From NCBI GenBank assembly GCA_029239975.1, contig JARBTX010000004.1, positions 1 to 64,000 on the forward strand: a stretch of 64,000 bases of DNA, read 5' to 3'. Position 1 is the stretch's first letter, and every line of letters begins with the position of its first letter. The notes below the pieces were generated by a model that was given only the letters and a program-made list of their open reading frames with translations, was not told where the DNA came from and searched no databases. Below are positions 20,307 through 30,448 of the stretch, piece after piece. The stretch comes from Anaerocolumna sp. (GTDB taxonomy: Bacteria; Bacillota; Clostridia; Lachnospirales; Lachnospiraceae). The position numbers and the translations under genes were made by a program.

Positions 20307-23185
20307 CGCAACCAATCTTTTATCATATTAATATCAGGTATTATAAGTTCTTTTACTGTGTTACCTTTACTATCAATATAACCGAACTCTTCTAACTTCC
20401 GCCCAAGTTCTCGATTAATTTTTTTCTCGGCATCATCTACAGCACTTCTAATATTGACATTTTGGGTAACCACTTTAATTAGTATGTTTCCTAATTCACG
20501 TTCGATAATATAACTACCCGGAACTTTAGGTGCTTCATATGTCCACTCTATTTGTTTCATAATAATTTCTTTATGTTTTGTACTCCATGGAGAAGCCATA
20601 ATAGCATCAAGATTGGCAGAATTCCATAAGTACTCATTTCCAAGTGTTGATTGTAGCGTATAAGCAAATTCAGTTTGAACTTCGGTTGATGTCCACCAAT
20701 CAAGGAATTTCCAAGCTGCTTCACTTTTATTACTAGAACTAAACACGACACAACTCTCCGCTGCACCAGATGTATATCTTAGAACCTCTCCATCTTGATT
20801 TTTAATTCCTGGATATGGAGCAATTGCCCAAGAGTCAGCAAGTTCTGGCGCTGCATTGATTAATAAATTAAAAGTGCCATAGTCTGAAGTACCAATTGGC
20901 ATACGTCCATCTCGAAATGCTTGATAAAAGCTGAGTACTTCATAGTCCATATCATAAATGGTAAAATTCTCTGTTAAGGTTTTTAACCCTTCAATTACTT
21001 CAGGGGAATCTAAATTTGCTCTTGTTTCACCACTTTTTATTAACTCACCACCACTTTGAAATATAAAAGGAGTTGTTGTATTAAAGTTTTTAACAAGGAA
21101 ATTCGATACATGGGTATTAAAACTTAAACCACGCCTAGCTAATTCTGGTAACATCTCTCTTACTTCATCCATGGTGTCAGGAACTTCTAACCCAATTGCA
21201 TCCATAATATCTGTACGATAGAATAAAACATAAAAATTAAATGTTTCAGGTATTGCATAAACACCATCATCACAAACACCTGGTATGAGCATACCCGGGG
21301 CAAACCGATTACCTATTGCCTTAAAGGTATCAAATTCACGCATATTGGCCAAAGCGCCTCTTAGGGCTAAGTCATATACATAACCTGAACTAATTCCAAT
21401 TGCTGCATCTGGAGCTTTTCCTGAAGCATTGGCTAGAATTAACTTTTGTTGATCTGGAACAATGGATAAATTAACATTAATTCCATATTCCTTTGTGAAA
21501 TCGGAATCAGCCATTCTCTGCATGATTTCAAGATATTGTCTTGGACGTGCAACCCAGATTTGTAAAGTTTCACTTTCTGCATCATAATCTGGTGCATAGT
21601 CTTGCTTGGAAAAGGATGCAAAAAAGTGCTTAACATTTAATGACAATCCTTTAAAGAATCCTGTTTTATCTGGTAATTTTGCATCATCTTGATAAAACAA
21701 AATTTTATCAAGTCCTAATTGACTCACACTTATATTTTCAATTACATTGTTTATATTCTGTCTAACCGAACTGGTTCCATAGGAAAATTGATTCAGCTTT
21801 TGTGGTAACTCATTTGGTTTTTCAGCTAAACGTCTAAGTCCTGTAGATGCCACCTTTAACTGTGCTATTTCACCAATATTTTTTTCACCTGCGTTTAATG
21901 TGGCAAGTGCTCCATATACTAAATCTACACTGCCTGCCCATCTAAGAAGTTTTTCATCAATTTCAAATCCATAGTCTTCTAATTTAAAATCTCTGTATTT
22001 ATCTGTATTACCACCAGTTATCTTATTAATAGATAATGCCAAATCATTAATCTCAGCATTTATTTTATTTAAAATTTTAATACTATTTCTCATGTAATCT
22101 AGCGAAATTTCAACGGTAAGTAAATGAGTACCTTTTGTCAGATAAACCGGCGTTTTCGCCACTGTACGGTCAAATTTTTTGGAGTAAGGAAACTCCATGT
22201 TTTGATAAGATTCTGAAGGAATTTCACCATCAATATAGATATTACGATAAACCGAAAAATTAGCTTTTGTACTTTGTCTATAATCAAAGCCTAGATTATA
22301 AAATCCATCTTCTAGCACTTCAAACTCATATTCTATTTTAGTACCACCAGTCTTAAAGGAAGCCTCAGAAATCATGTTTAACGTTTTTTTCTTTGGATCA
22401 TATGGAGTAATATCCGTATTAAACTCTGCTTCTGCACGAATATTAGGAGAATTTCTATAGGTTACATTCTCGGCTTCTATCACAATCAACTCGTCTCCAA
22501 TAGCTTTCTCTGCAATATCCTTAGAAATGGTTGCTTCTTCCGATAAATATAGGTTTCCTAATTGTATAGAACCTTCATTTGCTTTAAAGACTAGTGTATT
22601 TACACCTTTATCTAAATAAATTAGCATAGGTTTACTAAATAAAAAGGCGGTATCGTGTAAGTAAGATGTTTTCCATACCTTTTCTTTTATGGGCATTGCA
22701 ATACATTCATTACCATATCGATCATACTGAACTTCACCCGAGACCCACGTATCACTTACGAATAATCTTTTTAACTCATCGTATGGATATTCACCATTGA
22801 CTTTAAGTGACATATTAGTCGGTAAAATATTATCACCCAATGTCTTATAGTCAAAACCAAATACATAAGCTGCTGCTTCTTTCACTTCAACAGTTAACTT
22901 AATTTCCCTACCTTCTTGAAGAATTAAGTCCTCTGAACTTAAATCTTTCGCTAAATAGGTAATCGTATCACCAGAATATATAGTATCTTTATATTTATTA
23001 AGATATTTTTGATAATCTGTATCTGGCACATTTCCAGCAGATAAATAAGCATCATAAAGTTCATCTAATGTCGTTACATTTGCTGCCATAGTCATCCTCA
23101 GCCCATTACTACCGGAGAACATATTGGTTTGAAATATCAAAGTTATTATTAATATTAGTAAAGCCAGTTTTTTTAATTTCCTCAT
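20303..23185 (-). CDS. Large extracellular protein: N-terminal carbohydrate-binding-like modules fused to a SBP_bac_1-type solute-binding domain
   Basis: Signal-like MRKLKKLALLILIITLIFQTN without a lipobox Cys; C-terminal half WVARPRQYLEIMQRMADSDFTKEYGINVNLSIVPDQQKL...; start 23185 after SD. Confidence 0.8.
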   Translation of the reverse strand: MRKLKKLALLILIITLIFQTNMFSGSNGLRMTMAANVTTLDELYDAYLSAGNVPDTDYQKYLNKYKDTIYSGDTITYLAKDLSSEDLILQEGREIKLTVEVKEAAAYVFGFDYKTLGDNILPTNMSLKVNGEYPYDELKRLFVSDTWVSGEVQYDRYGNECIAMPIKEKVWKTSYLHDTAFLFSKPMLIYLDKGVNTLVFKANEGSIQLGNLYLSEEATISKDIAEKAIGDELIVIEAENVTYRNSPNIRAEAEFNTDITPYDPKKKTLNMISEASFKTGGTKIEYEFEVLEDGFYNLGFDYRQSTKANFSVYRNIYIDGEIPSESYQNMEFPYSKKFDRTVAKTPVYLTKGTHLLTVEISLDYMRNSIKILNKINAEINDLALSINKITGGNTDKYRDFKLEDYGFEIDEKLLRWAGSVDLVYGALATLNAGEKNIGEIAQLKVASTGLRRLAEKPNELPQKLNQFSYGTSSVRQNINNVIENISVSQLGLDKILFYQDDAKLPDKTGFFKGLSLNVKHFFASFSKQDYAPDYDAESETLQIWVARPRQYLEIMQRMADSDFTKEYGINVNLSIVPDQQKLILANASGKAPDAAIGISSGYVYDLALRGALANMREFDTFKAIGNRFAPGMLIPGVCDDGVYAIPETFNFYVLFYRTDIMDAIGLEVPDTMDEVREMLPELARRGLSFNTHVSNFLVKNFNTTTPFIFQSGGELIKSGETRANLDSPEVIEGLKTLTENFTIYDMDYEVLSFYQAFRDGRMPIGTSDYGTFNLLINAAPELADSWAIAPYPGIKNQDGEVLRYTSGAAESCVVFSSSNKSEAAWKFLDWWTSTEVQTEFAYTLQSTLGNEYLWNSANLDAIMASPWSTKHKEIIMKQIEWTYEAPKVPGSYIIERELGNILIKVVTQNVNIRSAVDDAEKKINRELGRKLEEFGYIDSKGNTVKELIIPDINMIKDWLR

Positions 23186-23211
23186 TTTTCCTCTATCTCC
23201 TTCACAAAACA

Positions 23212-25437
23212 TCAATCATAATAAACAGAGAAATTATCAAATCCAAAGCCTTCACCCGTAGCACTAAGTCCTATTTTTCCGAACATAAATGCGGCAGGAT
23301 CGACATAAGTAATAACTAGTTGATTATTTAAAAATACATTTATAGTAGAATCTTTTACATGAATCTTCAATTCTAGCTTTGTTGATATCTTATCTTGAAT
23401 AGAATAAAACGCTAGATGTTCTTCTCCATACTGCACGCGGTATAAGTGAATACCCTCATAAGAAACTTTGATACAGTAACCAAATAAGGATTCTTTAACT
23501 TGAGCAGGAAACCAGGATTCTTTTGTTGCACGTACATAGATAGATACATCGCCAGTCGGTTTATGATTCCGATTAATAGATGCCACTATATTATAATCAC
23601 TTAAACCATCTTCTCCAATAAAAGCCATTCCTAAATTCTCAGCACAGGTAAACCCAGAATATTTATGTATCATGCTTTTTGATCCTTTATGACCAATCAC
23701 TTTTAACTGATCTGTTACCAAGTTTCCGTCTTTAATTACAGTCAGAGCATGTAATGAAGAATGTTCAACAAACTCAAAATAATCAATTGTTATATCACTA
23801 TTCTCTGACATAAATATAATACAATCTAAATCCTGTGTAATTACTAAGGTTCCAAGTGAGATGATTTCATATCCTTCTTCATCCTTTACGCCAGAAAGTA
23901 TTCCATCTAATGTGATTACTGTTTCATTTACGACTGCTTTTATACTAATTCGATCCCTTGACCCTAAAACTCTAGCTATTACCTTATAATATCCAGTCTT
24001 TTTCACATTTACTTTATAGGTATATCTCTGATCCTTTTTATAGACAGCACTGTAAATTTCCATTCCTGCATCAGTAAAGGCACGAGTCTCAATTTCTTCT
24101 TCACAATGTACTGCATCAAATCTACCAGGAATAGCTTTCTTTGCATATTTATCTTCATTTCCATCAACACTTACGGAATAACCAATAAATCCAATTTCTT
24201 GATTTGAAGTTTCTTGTATTCCTATATAACCACTCGTTAACTTACTTTTGTAAGTGCAAAGAAACATATTATTGATAAAAACATCAACATAGGAATCAGA
24301 TTTTTTTACAAATCGTAGTGTAACAATAGCATGCCTACTAACTGCATGGTTTATAGCTCCAGTTTTCAAAAGACATCCATCTTCTTTAATCTCATATGTT
24401 AAATCAGTTTTTAACAAAACCGTGCCATATCGGTTATCCTTATAACCATAAAGGAAACAGATATCTTCTCCTTTTGCATTAACATTAATCTCAGCTGTAA
24501 AAAATTCTTTGGTTTCCATTGGTGTAATGAAGTAATTTGTTTGCTCTACCATACACAAGTTAAGCTTTTCATTGCCTCTACAACAAAATTCTGGCATTTT
24601 ATGAGCATCTTGTTCCCACCAAATAGGATTACAATACATTCTAGCTCCATTAAAAAATAACCGATCAATGTTTGCACTTCTTTTTCGTGGATTGCTATCC
24701 AAATCAAAATTATGATACGCGATACAATAACTATCTAAATCAGGTGCTAAAAAACTAGAGCTATGACCAAGACCATGAAATTCTGGTCCTGTTTCTAAAA
24801 GTAATGTCTGATTCTTTAGGTTAACATAACCACTTGTTGGACTCGTCTTTGAAACACTATATGCAACCCGGTATCCTTTACTATGTAAGTGGTTACCTGT
24901 GTAGGTTAGATAATAATAACCATTTCTCTTAATAATCATGGGACCTTCTGTCCAGTAATTTAAATAACTTTCTGGGATTAACATTCCATTTACATCAATC
25001 TCATCAGGGGACGGCATAATATGAATGATAATTCCATTATGTCCAGCTCGTAACATGTATTGTTTCCCATCATCATCAATGTAAAAACTACCGTCAATTA
25101 ATAACCCATAGTTATCGCTGATCAGATGAAACGGTCCAGTAGGTTTATCAGATTTAAGCAGATAATGACCACTTCCAACCGGTGATGTAATCATATAAAA
25201 ATTCCCATTATAGTAACAAACCTCTGGTGCATACGCTCCAAAAATTTCTGCCTCGTCACACACGCTGCCTACATAATCAAAGTCAATTAGATTTTCAGAA
25301 ACCCAACACTTTATATGGTCCCCTGCACTAGAACAGTATAAATAGTAGAACCCATTAAATCGCATAATAAATGGGTCGCCAAACTCATTTTCAGACCATT
25401 GATTTTTAAGAGCAAATGGATTTTTATATGTTTTCAT
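23212..25437 (-). CDS. Glycoside hydrolase family 43-like protein with C-terminal beta-sandwich modules
   Basis: FGDPFIMRFNGFYYLYCSS, IFGAYAPEVCYYNGNFYMITSP, YWTEGPMIIKRNGYYYLTYTGNH five-blade propeller motifs; no signal peptide. Confidence 0.8.
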   Translation of the reverse strand: MKTYKNPFALKNQWSENEFGDPFIMRFNGFYYLYCSSAGDHIKCWVSENLIDFDYVGSVCDEAEIFGAYAPEVCYYNGNFYMITSPVGSGHYLLKSDKPTGPFHLISDNYGLLIDGSFYIDDDGKQYMLRAGHNGIIIHIMPSPDEIDVNGMLIPESYLNYWTEGPMIIKRNGYYYLTYTGNHLHSKGYRVAYSVSKTSPTSGYVNLKNQTLLLETGPEFHGLGHSSSFLAPDLDSYCIAYHNFDLDSNPRKRSANIDRLFFNGARMYCNPIWWEQDAHKMPEFCCRGNEKLNLCMVEQTNYFITPMETKEFFTAEINVNAKGEDICFLYGYKDNRYGTVLLKTDLTYEIKEDGCLLKTGAINHAVSRHAIVTLRFVKKSDSYVDVFINNMFLCTYKSKLTSGYIGIQETSNQEIGFIGYSVSVDGNEDKYAKKAIPGRFDAVHCEEEIETRAFTDAGMEIYSAVYKKDQRYTYKVNVKKTGYYKVIARVLGSRDRISIKAVVNETVITLDGILSGVKDEEGYEIISLGTLVITQDLDCIIFMSENSDITIDYFEFVEHSSLHALTVIKDGNLVTDQLKVIGHKGSKSMIHKYSGFTCAENLGMAFIGEDGLSDYNIVASINRNHKPTGDVSIYVRATKESWFPAQVKESLFGYCIKVSYEGIHLYRVQYGEEHLAFYSIQDKISTKLELKIHVKDSTINVFLNNQLVITYVDPAAFMFGKIGLSATGEGFGFDNFSVYYD

Positions 25438-25505
25438 AATTCCCTCTATCTTTCTAAAGAATTGTTGTTAGTAGTTCCTATCTAAGTTCTTATTAATAAA
25501 ACGTA

Positions 25506-27242
25506 CTATTTATTGTTAATTTTCTTAATTGCTTCTATATTCACTTTTGGTTCACGATTCATCGTATAAAGACCATTAATCTCTTGTTGAACATCAGTTA
25601 ATTGGGTGTAGCAATAGCCACATACATAGTTAAGTTTTTTGATTGCCGAAGTTATACTATCAAAACGTTCAATTAAGTCGTCTTCTGATTTTACTTGTTC
25701 CCCATATCCCCAACCACTGTTATTCGTAAGAGCAATACCACCATATTCACTAATAATTACAGGCTGTCCTTTGTATTCGTAGCCTTCTGCAAAAGCATAA
25801 CGTGAAAGGTTAAAAGGTATTACATTATGGAGTATCTCTTCCTTATTCTCATATCGAAGTAAAAATTCTTCCCCTCTCTCAACATAATCATGAAGAGTTA
25901 TAATGTCAGAAACTGTATGTTCCCATCCATCATTTACAATAACCGGTCTCATACTATCAAAAGCCTTAGTTAAATGATAAATAGCTTCCGTAAATTTCTG
26001 TTGCTTTTTATCAGAGAAAATTCTTTCAATACCCCAACTTTCATTAAATGGTGTCCACGTAATGATACTTGGATGATTATAAAATTCTTCTACAATTTCC
26101 ATCCACTCATTTGTGAATACTTTCATGCCGTCATCGGTAAACGAATATTGTGATGCCATCTCAGACCAAACTAATAATCCTTTTTTATCGCACCAATATA
26201 AGAATCGTCTATCTTCTGTCTTTTGATGCTTTCTTAACCCGTTGTAACCAGCTTCTAATATTAAATCGATATCTTTAATAATTGCTTCTTCTGATGGTGG
26301 TGTTAAGTGTGATTCTTCCCAATATCCTTGATCTAGTATTAACTTTTGATAGATTGGTAAATTATTTAACAATATCTGATTCCCTTTTATAGAGATTTTA
26401 CGCATACCAAAATATGATTTAACATTATCTTTATTTACTCCATCTTCTAAAATACTAAATTGTATATCATAAAGTCTTGGAGAATGTGGAGACCATATCG
26501 CAACACTCCATGGTTCGTCTTCACTTGCTACTTTTATAGTGATGTCAACGTATTCTTCTTTTACTTGTGCCGTTACCTTGCGAACGAAATTGCCGTCAAG
26601 GGAAATTTCACATTGAAGTTCTGTTAGAACATCTAATCTTCTTCCTGCCACTTTAGCAAAAATATGTATTTCACCTTTATCTATATCAGGAGTCATTTTC
26701 ACATTTTTTATATAACATTTATGAACACTTTCCATCCATACGGATTTCCATATTCCAGTTGTTTGTACATACCAACAACCAAAGTTCTCTTTTTTCCATC
26801 TTTGTTTTCCTCTTGGTTGTTCACAGCTCATGCTATCTTCTACTCGAACTGTAATATCATTTTCACCGTCCACTACAAATTCTGTAATATCAAATGAAAA
26901 TGCTGCATAACCACCTTTATGTAATCCAACAAAATTACCGTTTACCCATAATTTTGTTTCATAATCTACACCTTCAAAATTTATAATGTTGTTATACTCT
27001 AAATCTTTATTGATCGTAATTTTTTTATTGTACCAAATCACATCATGTCTTGTTTGATCATTAATTCCGCTTAAAATCGTTTCATAATTATATGGAACCA
27101 TTATTTTTTGTTTCGTTGGAAAATTGAAATACCACTTATCTGTTTCTCCCTTCTTAGTATCATCAAAGGAAAAATTCCATTCCCCATTCAGGTCGATCCA
27201 ATCAGTTCTTTCAAATTGCGGTCTTGGATATAGATTAAGCAT
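25506..27242 (-). CDS. Glycoside hydrolase family 2 protein
   Basis: WIDLNGEWNFSFD, acid/base TPFNESWG, nucleophile ISEYGG. Confidence 0.9.
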   Translation of the reverse strand: MLNLYPRPQFERTDWIDLNGEWNFSFDDTKKGETDKWYFNFPTKQKIMVPYNYETILSGINDQTRHDVIWYNKKITINKDLEYNNIINFEGVDYETKLWVNGNFVGLHKGGYAAFSFDITEFVVDGENDITVRVEDSMSCEQPRGKQRWKKENFGCWYVQTTGIWKSVWMESVHKCYIKNVKMTPDIDKGEIHIFAKVAGRRLDVLTELQCEISLDGNFVRKVTAQVKEEYVDITIKVASEDEPWSVAIWSPHSPRLYDIQFSILEDGVNKDNVKSYFGMRKISIKGNQILLNNLPIYQKLILDQGYWEESHLTPPSEEAIIKDIDLILEAGYNGLRKHQKTEDRRFLYWCDKKGLLVWSEMASQYSFTDDGMKVFTNEWMEIVEEFYNHPSIITWTPFNESWGIERIFSDKKQQKFTEAIYHLTKAFDSMRPVIVNDGWEHTVSDIITLHDYVERGEEFLLRYENKEEILHNVIPFNLSRYAFAEGYEYKGQPVIISEYGGIALTNNSGWGYGEQVKSEDDLIERFDSITSAIKKLNYVCGYCYTQLTDVQQEINGLYTMNREPKVNIEAIKKINNK

Positions 27243-27638
27243 CGTTATAACTCCTTGTCTTAATTAGTGTTGATTGCGTTTATACATATTTTTTGTATAT
27301 AAAGTTTATTGATTTATATAATTTTTATGTATTAATATTTTATTACGCAATTATTTTTGCCATTAGTTTAGTTATAATATACTACTATTCTATAATACTG
27401 TCAATATAATTGTGCGTTATTTTATATTTTTTATTATTTTAAATACAATTTTTATGTACTAATAAATTTAGTGAATAAATTAATTCTCCTTTCTACATTT
27501 TTAATGTATTAATTATTATTGATTTATTTATAAAAAAATGGTAAAATATATTTTAGGTTAATATAAAACATTTTAATAGAAGCAAAATACATCAAGCCAC
27601 AAAAGATGAGACCTAAAGTAAATAGGAGGAGTATAAAA

Positions 27639-28568
27639 ATGAAATCCGAATTAAAAATAAAATTAGACGATAAGGAAGTGTTAGTTAATGTAGGTAAAGC
27701 TCTATCGTCTCCAATGCGAATTGATATTCTTGAGTTTTTATCAATGAAACCAGCAATTATATCTGATGTTGCAACACATTTTTCCATTCCATTATCAAGC
27801 GCTGCTCTTCATATTAAAACACTAGAAATAGCAGGTTTGATTTCAGTCCAACCAATACCTGGTTCAAAAGGAGCCCAAAAACTATGTGGAGTTTTAGTTT
27901 CTAAAGTTGATATTGATATATTGAGAGAAAATATTATCAACCCACATCTATTATTTCACGAAGATATGCCCATTGGTTGTTACTTTGATTATGAAGTTTC
28001 ACCTCCTTGTGGTATCGTGTCAGAGATTTCTGATTTGGGTGCAGAAGACAGTATCAGTGGATTTTTTAGCCCAGAACGTTATAAAGCACAATTAATCTGG
28101 TTAACCCACGGATATCTGGAATATCGCTTTTCTAATACGATTCTAAAATCAACTCCTGCGAATAAAATCCAGTTCACCTTTGAGATTTGTTCTGAAGCGT
28201 TGGGTTATAACCATAATTGGAGATCTGATGTAAGCATTTGGATGAATGGTACAGAGATTGGATTAATAGAATGCCCCGGTGATTACGGTGGAAGAAAAGG
28301 TAAGTTAAATCCATATTGGTGGAATGATTCTTCTACTCAATACGGAGACCTAAGAAAAATATGGATTACAGACAATGGATGTTTTATCGATGAAATGAAA
28401 GTTTCTAACCACACCATAACCTCCTTAGGCTTAAATAAAGGAAACTTTATGACATTTAAAATCGGTGTTAAAGCCGACGCTGAATATATGGGCGGATTAA
28501 ATCTATTTGGTGAAAAGTTTGGTGATTATCCTCAGAATATTGTAATGGAGATATTCAACGAAATATAG
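27639..28568 (+). CDS. ArsR-type winged-HTH regulator with ~200-aa C-terminal domain
   Basis: GKALSSPMRIDILEFLSMKPAIISDVATHFSIPLSSAALHIKTLEIAGLI HTH; start 27639 after SD aggagg; divergent from GH2. Confidence 0.85.
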   Translation: MKSELKIKLDDKEVLVNVGKALSSPMRIDILEFLSMKPAIISDVATHFSIPLSSAALHIKTLEIAGLISVQPIPGSKGAQKLCGVLVSKVDIDILRENIINPHLLFHEDMPIGCYFDYEVSPPCGIVSEISDLGAEDSISGFFSPERYKAQLIWLTHGYLEYRFSNTILKSTPANKIQFTFEICSEALGYNHNWRSDVSIWMNGTEIGLIECPGDYGGRKGKLNPYWWNDSSTQYGDLRKIWITDNGCFIDEMKVSNHTITSLGLNKGNFMTFKIGVKADAEYMGGLNLFGEKFGDYPQNIVMEIFNEI

Positions 28569-28587
28569 AGTATTTTATATAAAACAT

Positions 28588-28761
28588 AATTACATCATTA
28601 TAAAAAGTTTAATTGTTTCATTATAAAAGTTTAATTACTTCGCTATAAAATTTAATTGCTTCATCGTAAAAAGTTTAATTACATCATGATATAAATCTTA
28701 TTTACTTCATTTATAAAGTATAGCACTTCATGATATTAGCATAATACTTCACTAAAAAAAC
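28588..28761 (+). repeat. Eight degenerate ~20-23-bp direct repeats upstream of the arabinanase gene
   Basis: aattacatcattataaaaagttt / aattgtttcattataaaagttt / aattacttcgctataaaattt / aattgcttcatcgtaaaaagttt / aattacatcatgatataaatctt / ... Confidence 0.85.
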
Positions 28762-28774
28762 AGTTCGGAGAATA

Positions 28775-30358
28775 ATGATGAAAAATAATAAAATTACCTT
28801 ATATAAGTTAATACGTATATTTTTAGTTGCTTTAACAATTATTACTCTTTCTGGATGTAAGAAACCCCATGACAAAGAAATCAGTCCCACGATAACAAAT
28901 GATGACATTACAATCACCGTAACTCCAGGTAATACTGACACATCAATTGATTACGATGTTAGTAAAGAAAAATTAGTTTATGATATATTAAAAGATGGTG
29001 CTATCTATAAGATTACGAACAAAGCATCCGGGCGATCTTTAAACATGCAGCTGAGTGGTATGGTTAATGGCTCTACTGTTATACAATATGCAGATACCAA
29101 TATGTTAGATGAACTTTGGAGAGTGGAACGTAGTGGTGATTATTATACAATACAGTCTTTACTTACACCACGTAACATAGCAGTTCGTAAAAATTCAGAT
29201 AAAGTAGGATCTATTATAGAAGTTAGAATACCAGATAAACAATATAATTTAGCAGAATTATGGACATTTAAGAAAAATAATGATTCCATTCAAATCATTT
29301 CTGCAAAAACTAATTTGACAATTGGACTAACTGAAAATACAAAAAAATCTTCTTCCTTGCCACAGTTACTGGAATTTCAAAATGAAGATTGGCAGCTGTG
29401 GAACTTTGAAGAGGTAAATCTCCAGGATGAATTACCATATCTTCTTCCAGTCGATGGTGCTCTCTTTCACTCATCTTGTCCTGAGATAGTAAAATACGGT
29501 GATACTTATTATATGTATATCATGGCACCAAACATAAGTATTAAAGCATCCAAAGATTTAATAAACTGGACTTCTGTCGGAACTGTATTTAAAGGCGGTG
29601 ATCCTTCTTGGTTAGCAAACGAAGTTCCTGGCTATGGAATATGGGCACCTGGAGTATATAAAATTAAGGATAAATATTATCTATATTATTGCATATCTAC
29701 TTCTGGTAGCCAAAATTCCGCAATTGGTATTGCTGAGAATGTAACTTTGGATCACTTATCACCTGATTACAAGTGGGTAGACAAAGGAATGGTAATACGA
29801 TCAAACACAGGCGATGATTATAATTGTATCGATCCAAATATAATAACGGATGAAAATGGTGATGTATGGCTTACGTTCGGTTCTTACTGGAATGGAATCT
29901 ATCAACGTCAGATTGACCCTGACACAGGTCTACTCCTAGAGGATAACGCAAAAACCTACCATATAGCCAAACGTTTTGCAAATAACGGGGCAATAGAAGC
30001 TCCTTATATCATAAAACGAGATAATTATTACTATTTATTCACTGCTTTTAACCCTATGAACAACTCTTACCACAACCGCGTCGGACGTTCAACCAGTATA
30101 CATGGCCCTTTTGTTGACAAGGATGGAAAACCTATGTTAGAAGGCGGAGGGACTCCATTTACGCAAGGTCTTTCTGAATTACTTATGCCTGGTCATGCTT
30201 CTATATTTAAAGATGATGATGGCCAGTATTATCTAGTAAGTGAATACTTTAGAAAAAATAGTCCAAGTATTATGTTAATAGGGACAATAATATGGGATAA
30301 AGATGGATGGCCAATATCTCCTTTAACTCCTGAAATCACAACTATATTGCAGCAATAA
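28775..30358 (+). CDS. GH43 endo-arabinanase-like lipoprotein with N-terminal RICIN/beta-trefoil-like domain
   Basis: Lipobox TLSGCK; DGALFHSSCPEIVKYGDTYYMYI, GYGIWAPGVYKIKDKYYLYYCIS, CIDPNIITDENGDVWLTFGSYWNGIYQ, APYIIKRDNYYYLF. Confidence 0.9.
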   Translation: MMKNNKITLYKLIRIFLVALTIITLSGCKKPHDKEISPTITNDDITITVTPGNTDTSIDYDVSKEKLVYDILKDGAIYKITNKASGRSLNMQLSGMVNGSTVIQYADTNMLDELWRVERSGDYYTIQSLLTPRNIAVRKNSDKVGSIIEVRIPDKQYNLAELWTFKKNNDSIQIISAKTNLTIGLTENTKKSSSLPQLLEFQNEDWQLWNFEEVNLQDELPYLLPVDGALFHSSCPEIVKYGDTYYMYIMAPNISIKASKDLINWTSVGTVFKGGDPSWLANEVPGYGIWAPGVYKIKDKYYLYYCISTSGSQNSAIGIAENVTLDHLSPDYKWVDKGMVIRSNTGDDYNCIDPNIITDENGDVWLTFGSYWNGIYQRQIDPDTGLLLEDNAKTYHIAKRFANNGAIEAPYIIKRDNYYYLFTAFNPMNNSYHNRVGRSTSIHGPFVDKDGKPMLEGGGTPFTQGLSELLMPGHASIFKDDDGQYYLVSEYFRKNSPSIMLIGTIIWDKDGWPISPLTPEITTILQQ

Positions 30359-30384
30359 GACTTAGATAAACACATTAAGATAAA

Positions 30385-30430
30385 CAAAAAAACGACAGCG
30401 AGAAAAACTTTCCGCTGTCGCTTTTTTTAT
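30385..30430. terminator. Bidirectional Rho-independent terminator between convergent genes
   Basis: AAAAAACGACAGCG..CGCTGTCGCTTTTTTT. Confidence 0.9.
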
Positions 30431-30448
30431 ATATAATATAATTTATGA

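Noticed and set aside
28588-28761. CRISPR array
   Set aside because: Units are contiguous with no unique spacers, degenerate, and no cas genes are nearby
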